Source of the DNA: Pseudodonghicola sp048268305
Lineage (GTDB): Bacteria > Pseudomonadota > Alphaproteobacteria > Rhodobacterales > Rhodobacteraceae
DNA length: 64,000 nt
Assembly: GCF_048268305.1 (NCBI RefSeq)
Contig: NZ_JBLWVT010000006.1
Span: forward strand, 124,001 to 188,000
Reading direction: 5' to 3'
The first letter of the stretch is position 1. Every line of letters begins with the position of its first letter. The translations under genes and the position numbers were made by a program. Positions 35,835-43,827 of the stretch are shown here, one piece after another. Under the pieces are notes generated by a model that was not told where the DNA came from, ran no database searches, and saw only the letters and a list, made by a program, of their open reading frames with translations.

Positions 35835-36515
35835 ATGCATATCGAACCCGGGCTCGTTGCCGGAGCCAAGATTTTCCTCAGCTACGCCACCGCCGCCGGT
35901 GCCGCCGGCTATACGCTCAAGACCGCACTGGACAGTCTGCGCGAAAGCGGCGCCGCCTCGCTGGCGCTGCGCAGCGTGGCGACCACGGCGCTGGTCTTCA
36001 CCTTCTTCGAAATCCTGCCGCATTACCCCGTCGGCGTGTCCGAGGTGCATTTCATCCTCGGCTCCACCCTGTTCCTGATCTTCGGGGCGGCGCCCGCCGC
36101 GCTGGGGCTGGCGCTGGGTCTCTTGATCCAGGGCGTGTTCTTCGCCCCCTTCGATCTGCCGCAATACGGGATGAACATGACCACGCTGCTGGTGCCGCTC
36201 TTCGCGGTGCAGGCGCTGGCGCATAAGATCATCGCGCCCCATACCCCCTATGTCGATCTGAAGTACCGCCAGGCGCTGGCGCTCTCGACCGCCTATCAGG
36301 GCGGCGTGGTGGCCTGGGTCGCCTTCTGGGCCTTCTACGGCCAGGGCTTCGGGGCCGAGAACCTGACCTCGATCGTCACCTTCGGCGGCGCCTATATGCT
36401 GGTGGTGATCGTCGAGCCGCTGGCCGATCTCGCGGTACTGGCGGCAGCCAAGGCGCTGAACGGTCTGCGCGGCAGCGGGCTGGTGACGCGGCGCCTCTAT
36501 CACAGCGCGGCCTGA
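35835..36515 (+). CDS. CbiM-like cobalt transport permease (lone subunit)
   Basis: 226 residues, about six membrane helices. I read it as a member of the CbiM/NikM substrate-binding subunits of ECF metal importers: it starts Met-His, and in that family His2 coordinates the metal, while a second histidine follows at about residue 72 (SEVHFILG). ATG 35835 is preferred over GTG 35829 because AGGAGA (35821-35826) is then 8 nt away and because it puts His at position 2. No CbiN, CbiQ or CbiO gene is adjacent. Riboswitch control supports cobalt as substrate; the family assignment is good but not certain. Confidence 0.75.
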   Translation: MHIEPGLVAGAKIFLSYATAAGAAGYTLKTALDSLRESGAASLALRSVATTALVFTFFEILPHYPVGVSEVHFILGSTLFLIFGAAPAALGLALGLLIQGVFFAPFDLPQYGMNMTTLLVPLFAVQALAHKIIAPHTPYVDLKYRQALALSTAYQGGVVAWVAFWAFYGQGFGAENLTSIVTFGGAYMLVVIVEPLADLAVLAAAKALNGLRGSGLVTRRLYHSAA

Positions 36516-36536
36516 TCGCCGGTTCCCCATCCCATC

Positions 36537-36564
36537 GCGCGGCCCCGACCACCCGGGGCCGCGC
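36537..36564 (+). terminator. Hairpin between cbiM-like gene and cobF
   Basis: A perfect 10-bp stem GCGCGGCCCC/GGGGCCGCGC with an 8-nt loop lies 22 nt after the permease stop and 20 nt before cobF. With no T run it may only reduce transcription into cobF rather than stop it. Confidence 0.5.
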
Positions 36565-36583
36565 CCTGACCTCGAGAGCTTTC

Positions 36584-37348
36584 ATGATCGACCTCTTCCT
36601 GATCGGCATCGGCACCGGCAACCCCAACCACCTGACGCGCGAGGCGATGAGGGCGATTGCCGGGGCCGACCTGATCCTGATCCCGCGCAAGGGGGCCGGC
36701 AAGGACGATCTGGCCGGGCTGCGCCGCCGCATCTGTCAGGAGGTGGCAACCGGCGACAGCCCGCAGTTGCGCGAGTTCGATCTGCCGAAACGCGATGCCG
36801 GCGCCCCCGATTACCGCGCCGGCGTCGACGACTGGCACGATGCCATCGCCCGCGTCTGGGCGGCGGAGATCCGCGCGGGCCTGCCGCAGGGCACCGGCAA
36901 GGTGGGGTTTCTGGTCTGGGGCGATCCCTCGCTCTACGACAGCACGCTTCGGATCGCCGAGCGGGTGACGGCGGAGCTGCCGCTCGCCCTTCATGTCATC
37001 CCCGGCATCACCTCGATCCAGGCGTTGACCGCCGGCCATGCGATCCCGCTGAACCGGATCGGCGCGCCGGTCACCATCACCACCGGCCGGCGGTTGCGCG
37101 ATCACGGCTGGCCCGAAGGGGCCGAGACCGTGGTGGTCATGCTCGACGCCGGCTGTGCCTTTGACGTGCTGGACCCCGTGGGGATCGAGATCTGGTGGTC
37201 GGCCTATGCCGGAATGGCCGAGGAACTCCGCCTCTCCGGCCCATTGGCCGAGATCGGCCAACAGATCGCCCGGACCCGGGCCGAGGCCCGCGCCCGGCAT
37301 GGCTGGATCATGGATATCTACCTGATGCGGCGGGGCACCTCGGCCTGA
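36584..37348 (+). CDS. cobF: Precorrin-6A synthase (deacetylating) CobF
   Basis: 254 residues, tetrapyrrole methylase that methylates C-1 and releases acetate; found only in the aerobic pathway. Seen: LIGIGTGNPNHLTREA, LIPRKGAGKDDL, LVWGDPSLYDSTLRI, PGITSIQALTAGHAIPLNRIG and the C-terminal WWSAYAGM. It is separated from the main cob operon and lies under riboswitch 2. It converges with the pseudoazurin gene, with a gap of 25 bp. Confidence 0.94.
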   Translation: MIDLFLIGIGTGNPNHLTREAMRAIAGADLILIPRKGAGKDDLAGLRRRICQEVATGDSPQLREFDLPKRDAGAPDYRAGVDDWHDAIARVWAAEIRAGLPQGTGKVGFLVWGDPSLYDSTLRIAERVTAELPLALHVIPGITSIQALTAGHAIPLNRIGAPVTITTGRRLRDHGWPEGAETVVVMLDAGCAFDVLDPVGIEIWWSAYAGMAEELRLSGPLAEIGQQIARTRAEARARHGWIMDIYLMRRGTSA

Positions 37349-37373
37349 GGCCGCGGCCCCGCGCGCTTGTCGG

Positions 37374-37796
37374 TCAGCCCTCTTGATGCGCCGCCAGGAT
37401 CTCTTCGAACCGCGCCCGGGCACGGTTCGGCAGCTCGGCGGGCAGGTCGCGCGGCGCCCCCTCGCCCACCTCGATCCACATCACCATGCCCATGGCGAAA
37501 TGCGGTGAGCATTTGATGCCATAGCGCCCCGGCACCGTCAGGGTGACGATGAAATCCTGATTGATCTTGCTTTTGAACGGCGTGGCCCCTTCGGGGATCA
37601 TGCCGTCGATGGTGGCGGCGTTGTGGCTGGGCTGTTCGGGGATGAACCGCACGCTGTCGCCGGGCGCGATCCGCAGGAAGTCGGGCTGGTAGATCATCGA
37701 CCCGTGGTCGTTGCGATTGAACATCCGCACCTCATGGGTTTCGGCCAGTGCCGGGGCGGCGGTCAACAGGGCGAGGGCAAGAGCGAAAGGTTTCAT
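37374..37796 (-). CDS. Pseudoazurin (type I copper protein)
   Basis: 140 residues with a Sec signal peptide (1-19). The copper ligands are His58, Cys96, His99 and Met104, with the spacing 38-3-5 found in known pseudoazurins. These small periplasmic proteins carry electrons to nitrite or nitrous oxide reductases and cytochrome peroxidases. ATG 37796 has GAGGAGGAA just upstream and overlaps the stop of the B12 ATPase gene as ATGA, so it is the last gene of a riboswitch-controlled importer operon. That setting is unusual. Confidence 0.93.
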   Translation of the reverse strand: MKPFALALALLTAAPALAETHEVRMFNRNDHGSMIYQPDFLRIAPGDSVRFIPEQPSHNAATIDGMIPEGATPFKSKINQDFIVTLTVPGRYGIKCSPHFAMGMVMWIEVGEGAPRDLPAELPNRARARFEEILAAHQEG

Positions 37797-38569
37797 CGGG
37801 GTTCCTCCTCGAGACAATGATAACGAAGGACGGTGGCGCCATCGGCGGGATCGCGCAGCGCGGTGGCCCGGACCCGGAAGATCGCGGTCAGCCGCTCCGG
37901 CGTCAGCACCTCGGACGGTGGGCCGCAGGCGACCATGCGGCCGCCCTCCATCACCCCAAGCCGGTCGCAGCCCATCGCCTGATTGAGATCGTGCAGCGCC
38001 AGCACCACGGTGACCGGCAGCCGGCCGACCAGCCGCAACAGCGCAAGCTGGTGGTGGATGTCGAGATGGTTGGTGGGCTCGTCCAGGATCAGCAGACGCG
38101 GCCGCTGCGCCAGCGCCCGGGCGATCTGCACCCGCTGACGCTCTCCGCCCGACAGCGTGGCCCAGGCCTGCGCCGCCATGCGGCCCATGCCCACCGCCTG
38201 CAGCGCCTCGTCGACGATCGCGGCATCACCGGGCGAAAACGGCGCCAGCGCCGACAGCCAGGGGGTGCGCCCCAGTTCGACCACATCGCGCACGCTCAGC
38301 GCCTCGGGTGTATCGGCGATCTGCTCGACGAAGGCGATCCGCTGCGCCACCTCGCGCCGCGACAGGGCGGTGAGCGGTCGGTCGTCGAGCTGCACCCGCC
38401 CACGCGGACGTGGGGCGAGCCCGGCCAGGAGCCGCAGCAGGGTGGATTTGCCCGAACCGTTCGGCCCGACCAGACCGAAGGTTTCTCCCGGCTCGATGGT
38501 GAGCGAGACATCTTCGACGATGGACCGCGCCCCCGCGCTCCAGCCGAGCGCCCGTGCCGCAAGTCTCAT
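37793..38569 (-). CDS. btuD: ABC transporter ATPase, BtuD/FecE type
   Basis: 258 residues: Walker A GPNGSGKST at 35-43, signature LSGGERQRVQIARAL, Walker B LLILDEPTNHLDI, switch histidine in LALHDLNQA. It belongs to the cobalamin/siderophore importer class. ATGA overlaps on both sides tie it to the permease and to pseudoazurin. Riboswitch 3 upstream of the operon argues for a corrinoid substrate; the symbol follows that inference. Confidence 0.87.
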   Translation of the reverse strand: MRLAARALGWSAGARSIVEDVSLTIEPGETFGLVGPNGSGKSTLLRLLAGLAPRPRGRVQLDDRPLTALSRREVAQRIAFVEQIADTPEALSVRDVVELGRTPWLSALAPFSPGDAAIVDEALQAVGMGRMAAQAWATLSGGERQRVQIARALAQRPRLLILDEPTNHLDIHHQLALLRLVGRLPVTVVLALHDLNQAMGCDRLGVMEGGRMVACGPPSEVLTPERLTAIFRVRATALRDPADGATVLRYHCLEEEPR

Positions 38570-39618
38570 ATCCGTCTCCTGTTGCGCAGAAGGATCAGGG
38601 CGAAGCCCGGCGCGCCGACCAGCGCGGTGACCACGCCGATGGGCACCACCTGCCCCGGGATCAGCAGACGCGAGGTGATATCGGCCGCGATCAGGAAGAC
38701 CGCGCCGGCCATCGCCGCCGCCGGCACCAGCCGCGCGTGACGCGGCCCCACCACGAAGCGCATCGCGTGCGGGATCACCAGCCCGACGAAGCCGATCGAA
38801 CCAACCAGGCTGACCATCGTCGCGGTCATCAGCGTGGTGGCCCCGATCAGCACCACCTGCACCCGTCGCACCGGCACGCCAAGCGCGGCGGCAGAGCTGG
38901 TGCCGAAGGAAAAGGCATCCATCGCCCGGGCGAACCAGAGGCAGGTCAGCAAGCCCAGACCCGCCGCCGGCGCGGCCAGCGATACATCCGGCCAGCGCAC
39001 GCCGGAGAGGTTGCCGAGCAGCCAGAACATGATGCCGCGCGCCTGTTCGGCATTGGCGGATTTGGCGATGAAGAAAGAGGTCAGCGCATTGAACAATTGC
39101 GACCCCGCGATCCCGGCCAGCACCAGCTGCGCCGATCCGCCGCCCGCCGCCCGGGCCAGCAGCGCCACCAGAACGAAGGCCAGCGTGGCACCGGAAAAGG
39201 CGCCCGCCGACAGCCCCAGCGCGCCACCGCCCAAGCCCAGGATGGTCACCGCCACGGCCCCCGCCCCGGCCCCGGCCGAGACCCCCAGCAGATAGGGATC
39301 GGCCAGCGCATTGCGCACCAGCGCCTGCAGCACCACCCCCGACAGGGCCAGCCCGGCGCCACAGCCCGCCGCCACCAGGGTACGCGGCAGCCGATAGCTC
39401 CAGACGATGCCGGCGTCGATCGGATCGACGACATGACCGGCATCCCAGAGATTGTTGGCAAATACCGCCGCCACCGTCGACAGCGGCAACGGCGTCTCGC
39501 CGATCACGACGCCGGCGAAGATCGCCAGCGTCAGCCCCGCGACCCCCGGCAGCCCCCAGAGCATCAGGGAGCGCACCAAGGGGCGCGACAGTGCGCCAGA
39601 GGTCGCGACCAGGCTCAC
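38566..39618 (-). CDS. btuC: ABC transporter permease, BtuC/FecCD type
   Basis: 350 residues, about ten membrane helices. FecCD-family stretches are YRLPRTLVAAGCGAGLALSGVVLQALVRNALADPYLLGVSAGA (seen in pieces), WLLGNLSG and GSIGFVGLVIPHAMR. The start is GTG 39618, overlapping the btuF-like stop as GTGA; the longer open frame upstream is antisense to that gene. It forms the pore of the importer. Confidence 0.87.
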   Translation of the reverse strand: MSLVATSGALSRPLVRSLMLWGLPGVAGLTLAIFAGVVIGETPLPLSTVAAVFANNLWDAGHVVDPIDAGIVWSYRLPRTLVAAGCGAGLALSGVVLQALVRNALADPYLLGVSAGAGAGAVAVTILGLGGGALGLSAGAFSGATLAFVLVALLARAAGGGSAQLVLAGIAGSQLFNALTSFFIAKSANAEQARGIMFWLLGNLSGVRWPDVSLAAPAAGLGLLTCLWFARAMDAFSFGTSSAAALGVPVRRVQVVLIGATTLMTATMVSLVGSIGFVGLVIPHAMRFVVGPRHARLVPAAAMAGAVFLIAADITSRLLIPGQVVPIGVVTALVGAPGFALILLRNRRRI

Positions 39619-40628
39619 TGACCGCTCAGCCCCGGCAGCGCCTCGGCCAGCGTCTCGAGCGCCGAGATATTGCGGATCGACGGATCCATCGCATGGGCGT
39701 CGAGGATCACGATCCGGTCGTGCTTGACCGCCTCCATCTGGCTGGTGACCGGATCGCTGCGCAGAAAGGCCAGTTTCTTTTCGACATCGTCGGCCTCGAA
39801 CCGGCGGCGGTCCATCCGCGCCACCACGATGACCGAAGGATTGGCCCGCGCGATGGTCTCCCAGCTGACCGTCGGCCATTCCTCGTCGCTCTCGACCACG
39901 TTGCGCAGGCCCAGCGCCGTCATCATATAGGCGGGCGCGCCGCCCTGGCCGGCGACATAGGGGTCGATATCCATCTCGGCCGAAGAGAACCAGAATACCG
40001 CCGAGCTGTCCTTGAGCCCGAGCCCCCGCGCCTTGGCGACCGCCGCCGCCTCACGCGCGCGCAGATCGGCGACGATCGCTTCGCCCCGATCGGTCACATC
40101 GAAGATCCGCGCCAGTTCCGTGACCCCCTGATAGAGGCTCTCCATCGAATAGAGCTGGGTCCGGGTGCCGTCGGAGCCTGAGGTATTGTCCTTGCCGATG
40201 CAATCGGCGGGCAGGATATAGGTGGGAATGCCCAGATCGGCGAATTGGTCGCGGGTGGCAACGATGCCCTGCGGGCCGACGTGCCATTCGTATTGCACCG
40301 CCACCAGACCGGGCCGCTTGGCCACGACGCTTTCAAAGCTCGGGTCATTGTCGGCCAGACGCTCCACCCCGGCATTCACCGCCGCGAACTCGGGCAGCAC
40401 CTTGGTGAACCAGACAGAGGTGCCCTTGACCCGGCCGCCCAGGTCCAGCGCATAGAGGATCTCGGTCGCCGCCTGACCGACGGTGACGGCGCTGTCGGGC
40501 GCGTGATCAAAGGTCAGATCGACGCCGCAATTCTCAAGCGCGAGTGGAAAGCGTGTCGGCTCGGCAACGGCGGGCAGCGCGAGGCAGGCCACCGCGACGG
40601 CGGCAGCGATCAGGGGTCTGGGATACAT
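39615..40628 (-). CDS. btuF: Periplasmic corrinoid-binding protein, BtuF-like
   Basis: 337 residues with a signal peptide (1-22, cleavage near AVA). Cluster A/class III binding-protein features: TVGQAATEILYALDLGGRVKGTS, KRPGLVAVQYEW, ADLGIPTYIL. It is the first gene after riboswitch 3, with CCGGAGA 7 nt before ATG 40628. Corrinoid specificity is inferred from the riboswitch; sequence alone would also allow a siderophore. Confidence 0.85.
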   Translation of the reverse strand: MYPRPLIAAAVAVACLALPAVAEPTRFPLALENCGVDLTFDHAPDSAVTVGQAATEILYALDLGGRVKGTSVWFTKVLPEFAAVNAGVERLADNDPSFESVVAKRPGLVAVQYEWHVGPQGIVATRDQFADLGIPTYILPADCIGKDNTSGSDGTRTQLYSMESLYQGVTELARIFDVTDRGEAIVADLRAREAAAVAKARGLGLKDSSAVFWFSSAEMDIDPYVAGQGGAPAYMMTALGLRNVVESDEEWPTVSWETIARANPSVIVVARMDRRRFEADDVEKKLAFLRSDPVTSQMEAVKHDRIVILDAHAMDPSIRNISALETLAEALPGLSGQ

Positions 40629-40813
40629 GGTAGGTCTCCGGAAAAGAGGGCGACCGGAGACAGGAGGGGAAGGCCGATCCAGAGGCTGAACCATGCCCCG
40701 ACCGCGACAGCGGGCGTGCAGGGTCTGGCTATGGCCGATGCCAGGGGGCACCGCAGGACAAAGTTCATTCGACACCTCCCCGGACACCCCGCCCGGGCCG
40801 CGTTACAGACAGT

Positions 40814-40980
40814 GTCGGCAGGTCTCCTGACTGGCGGGTCACAACAGGCGGCGGCCTTCCCATGGCACGGGGCCACAGTGGCGTTGTCGCAGCCTGCTCA
40901 CCGCCTACAGTTGCGGGGGCAGTTCCGGTTCACCGAAGCGTCGGTGACGGATTCCCTTTTGATTCCATTCGGAAACCGAC
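40814..40980 (-). promoter_or_regulatory. Cobalamin (B12) riboswitch 3
   Basis: Read on the minus strand: AAAAGGGAAT (40960-40951), AACTGCCCCCGCAACTGTAG (about 40924-40905), a GGGAAGGCC arm (about 40862-40853) and the B12 box AGTCAGGAGACCTGCC (40832-40817). P1 closes through GTCGG (40980-40976) and CCGAC (40818-40814). About 185 nt of leader follow before the btuF-like start. Confidence 0.95.
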
Positions 40981-40986
40981 CCGGAC

Positions 40987-41015
40987 CTTCTAGGAAACCG
41001 GATCGGTGCTGGCAA
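40987..41015 (-). promoter_or_regulatory. Promoter of the B12 importer operon
   Basis: On the minus strand TTGCCA (41015-41010) and TAGAAG (40992-40987) are spaced by 17 nt. The predicted start point coincides with the 5' end of riboswitch 3. Confidence 0.55.
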
Positions 41016-41183
41016 TGGGGTCCTCTCCCCCCGATGACGAAGCCCCCCGCCGCGTGGATCGACCGGCCAGCCGCGCCTGAGGATCACTGCCGCCTGGCAG
41101 GCCCGGGTCAAGGCTTTCGCCGGCCAGGCGACCTGAACGACCTGCCTTGCCCGGAGTTGCGGTCATCGGAGGCCGCGCGCCCC

Positions 41184-41651
41184 TCAGCCGGCAAGCAGCG
41201 CAGCGCCCACCGCCTGGCGCAGCCGCGCGGGATCGACGGCGAAGACGGCGTTCGGAGCGCCGGCGGCGGCCCAGACCTGCGGGTGTCGCAACAGCTCCTC
41301 GTGCATGAAGACGGGCAGCGGGCGCTTGTGACCAAGCGGCGCGACGCCGCCGATGGCAAAGCCGGTCTCGTCGCGCACCCGTTTCGCATCCGCCCGCGCC
41401 GGCGTGCCGCCAATGGCCTCGGCGACGGCCGCCAGATCCGCCTGCCGGTCTCCGGGGATCAACAGCAGCACCAGCGCCCCATCCCCACTGCGTTCGAAAA
41501 TCAGCGACTTGACGATCTGCGCGGTCGCGCAACCACAGGCCTGCGCCGCCTCCTCGGCGGTTCTAGTGCTGGCGGGCATGGTCAGGATCTCGATCTCGAG
41601 ACCCGCCTGCCGGGCGGCCTCAGCCACCCGCCTGGTGCTCTTGCCGCTCAT
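41184..41651 (-). CDS. YbaK/EbsC-family aminoacyl-tRNA deacylase
   Basis: 155 residues. The YbaK/ProX editing fold is recognisable from AEEAAQACGCATAQIVKSLIF, GDRQADLAAVAEAIGG, FAIGGVAPLGHKRPLPVFM and the C-terminal AVDPARL. These stand-alone enzymes hydrolyse mischarged tRNAs such as Cys- or Ala-tRNA(Pro). GGGAG lies 6 nt before ATG 41651. It stands alone, 115 bp from the aminotransferase upstream, and may be co-transcribed with it. Confidence 0.9.
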   Translation of the reverse strand: MSGKSTRRVAEAARQAGLEIEILTMPASTRTAEEAAQACGCATAQIVKSLIFERSGDGALVLLLIPGDRQADLAAVAEAIGGTPARADAKRVRDETGFAIGGVAPLGHKRPLPVFMHEELLRHPQVWAAAGAPNAVFAVDPARLRQAVGAALLAG

Positions 41652-41766
41652 GCCGCAGCTCCCGCCGGCATCGCCGACCTTGGATCCTTGCCCGCCGGGC
41701 TTGCCTTGATCTTCCCCGCCCTATCCATCCGTCTCTTCCTCACTCCGCTTTGAAAACAAGGGACAC

Positions 41767-42930
41767 TCAGACCAGCCAGGCCTTGCGAATGCGGTCGCGC
41801 AACCCCAGCAGTCGCGACACCGGTTCGTTGGCATAGACAAAGCGCAGATAGCGTCCGGCGCGATCCTCCTGCCCCCAACCGGTCATCGCCGTCGCCGCGA
41901 TGGCACCGTCACGGAACAGCTTTTGCGACGCCTCCCCCGGCGACATTCCCAGCGCGATGGTGTCGATCAGCAGCGACCAGCCGCCATCGGGGGCGATCAC
42001 CGGCAGGCCCATCATCTCGGTCAGGATGTGATCGCGGCGCGCCTTCCATTCGGCCGTCGCCGCCGCCACACCGTCATCGGTGGCGGTCAGGGCCGCCTCG
42101 GCGCCCGGCATTGTGATCCCCACCTGGCAGACCACGTTGCTGAGGCTGACCAGCCGGATATCATCCATGATCTGCCTGGGGCCGACGATCCAGCCGACCC
42201 GCCAGCCGATCATCCGGTATTCCTTGGAGACCGAGCCCACGGTGATCACCCGATCCGCCATGCCGCCAAGAGAGGCCGGGTGCAGCACCGGCGCCTCGGT
42301 GAAGAGGATCCGCTCCATCGCCGCGTCGTGCAGGATCCAGGCGTCCGCCCGCTCCGCCGCCTCGGCGATGGCCTGCCATTCCTCGCCGGTGTGGACGATG
42401 CCGCTGGGCATCGAGGGGCTCATGGTCAGGATCATCCGGACCTTCGACGACACCGCATCCCGCAGCGCATCGAGATCGAGCCGCCAGCGCCCGTCGGTCA
42501 CCACCAGCGGCACCAGCTTCGACACCCCGCCAGACAGCCGGATGCGGTTCAGCAGCCCGGCATAGGCGGGGTCCGTGATGATCACCTCGTCGCCCGGTTC
42601 GATCAGCGCCAGCAGGCAGTTCAGCACCCCCGACAATCCGCCGGCCGAGATGATGCATTGCGCCTCGGGGTCATAGTCGACCCCGGTGGTGGCAGAGACC
42701 CGCGCGGCGGCGGCCCGGCGCAGGCTGTGGATGCCGAGAAACGGCAGATAGCTGTTGGCGTCGTCGCGTGTCACCGCCTGCATCGTCGCCTCGATCGCCG
42801 CCTGGGGCGGTGCGATATCAGTGTCGAGATTTTCCAGCCGCAGCATCTCGGAACTCGCCAGGGCATCGGCGGCGTTGCCCATCGTGTCCACGCCAATCCC
42901 CGGTATGTGCGCAACCCTCGATACTCGCAT
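41767..42930 (-). CDS. PLP-dependent aminotransferase, class I/II
   Basis: 387 residues, fold type I. Seen: SYLPFLGIHSLRRAAAARV, SAGGLSGVLNCLLALIEPGDEVIITDPAYAG, the PLP lysine Lys236 in VGSVSKEYRMIGWRVGW, and the C-terminal arginine in GRYLRFVYAN. The amino donor is not predictable. ATG 42930 was chosen over ATG 42942 because GGAGG ends 6-7 nt before it. It is divergent from a GntR/FCD regulator, with a VanO-type palindrome 13 nt upstream of the start, so that protein probably represses it. Confidence 0.9.
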   Translation of the reverse strand: MRVSRVAHIPGIGVDTMGNAADALASSEMLRLENLDTDIAPPQAAIEATMQAVTRDDANSYLPFLGIHSLRRAAAARVSATTGVDYDPEAQCIISAGGLSGVLNCLLALIEPGDEVIITDPAYAGLLNRIRLSGGVSKLVPLVVTDGRWRLDLDALRDAVSSKVRMILTMSPSMPSGIVHTGEEWQAIAEAAERADAWILHDAAMERILFTEAPVLHPASLGGMADRVITVGSVSKEYRMIGWRVGWIVGPRQIMDDIRLVSLSNVVCQVGITMPGAEAALTATDDGVAAATAEWKARRDHILTEMMGLPVIAPDGGWSLLIDTIALGMSPGEASQKLFRDGAIAATAMTGWGQEDRAGRYLRFVYANEPVSRLLGLRDRIRKAWLV

Positions 42931-42942
42931 ACCATCCTCCAT

Positions 42943-42954
42943 ATTGGATCCAAT
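42943..42954. promoter_or_regulatory. Operator ATTGGATCCAAT between aminotransferase and GntR genes
   Basis: A perfect 12-bp palindrome, identical to the VanR operator (VanO) known from Caulobacter. It sits between the divergent aminotransferase gene and a GntR/FCD regulator gene, about where it would block the leftward promoter or translation start. VanR belongs to the same GntR/FCD family. Confidence 0.75.
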
Positions 42955-43016
42955 TTTGAATATTGCTATTCATCTCAAGGATTGTTTGTCAATACGGCTG
43001 TCGCTAAGGATGGGAC

Positions 43017-43697
43017 ATGACCCAGGCCCCCATGAAGCGCGGCGACCGCGCGCAACAGATCGAAACCCAGCTCCGCGACGCGATCATCACCGGTGCGCTC
43101 GCGCCCGGCAGCGCGCTGCGCCAGGAAGAGCTGGCCAAGACCTATTCATCGAGCCGAATGCCGATTCGAGAGGCCCTGCGCACGCTGAGCGCCGAGGGGC
43201 TGGTTCAGCTCGTCCCCAACAAGGGCGCCATCGTCGCCCCGATCGACGCCGACGAGCTGCGCGAGAATTTCGAGATGCGTGAGGCGGCCGAGACCCTGGC
43301 GATCCGCCTGGCGGTGCCGCATCTGTCGAACGCCCATATCGATCAGGCTGCGCGCATCCAGAGGGAGATCGAATCCTCCGCCGACGTCGCGGAGTTCGGG
43401 CCGCTGAACAAGGCGTTCCACACCGCGCTCTACATGCCCGCGAATCGGCCAAGGCTGGTCGCCCATATCGCCGGGCTGCACGACATCGCCGACCGCTACC
43501 TGCGCTTCACCCTAATGCATCTCGACTATGTCGGCCGCTCCTCGGGTGAACATGACGCCATCCTCGAGGCTTGCTATCGCCGCGACCTGGACGAGGCGGT
43601 GCGGTTGACCTCGGCCCATATCATTGAGGCCGGCAAGACATTGGAGCGTTTCCTGAGGGATCAACCAATGCAAGGCGGGAAGCGCCCCCGGGGCTAA
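43017..43697 (+). CDS. GntR-family (FCD subfamily) transcriptional regulator
   Basis: 226 residues. The winged HTH (about 8-75) has LRDAIITGALAPGSALRQEELAKTYSSSRMPIREALRTLSAEGLV. The FCD effector domain follows, with ENFEMREAAETLAIRLA, the metal-type histidines in NKAFHTALY and EHDAILEA, and a last histidine in SAHIIEAGK. AAGGA lies 6 nt before ATG 43017. It probably controls the divergent aminotransferase and itself through 42943-42954, and perhaps the peptide operon that ends beside it. Confidence 0.93.
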   Translation: MTQAPMKRGDRAQQIETQLRDAIITGALAPGSALRQEELAKTYSSSRMPIREALRTLSAEGLVQLVPNKGAIVAPIDADELRENFEMREAAETLAIRLAVPHLSNAHIDQAARIQREIESSADVAEFGPLNKAFHTALYMPANRPRLVAHIAGLHDIADRYLRFTLMHLDYVGRSSGEHDAILEACYRRDLDEAVRLTSAHIIEAGKTLERFLRDQPMQGGKRPRG

Positions 43698-43777
43698 GCT
43701 CGCCTGCTTCGATCACCGCAGGCGAGGCAAACGTCGCCCCGCGCGGGGCGCGGCTGTCAGCGACAGCAACGCCAAAG

Positions 43778-43816
43778 CCCCCCGGCGGATGCAACCTGCC
43801 GGGGGGTCGTTTTTTT
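43778..43816 (+). terminator. Intrinsic terminator after the GntR gene
   Basis: A 9-bp stem CCCCCCGGC (43778-43786) / GCCGGGGGG (43798-43806) is followed by a run of seven T at 43810-43816. It is the best rho-independent terminator in the window. The minus-strand ggt gene ends just beyond it and may use the same hairpin. Confidence 0.88.
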
Positions 43817-43827
43817 CGCCTTCGGCC

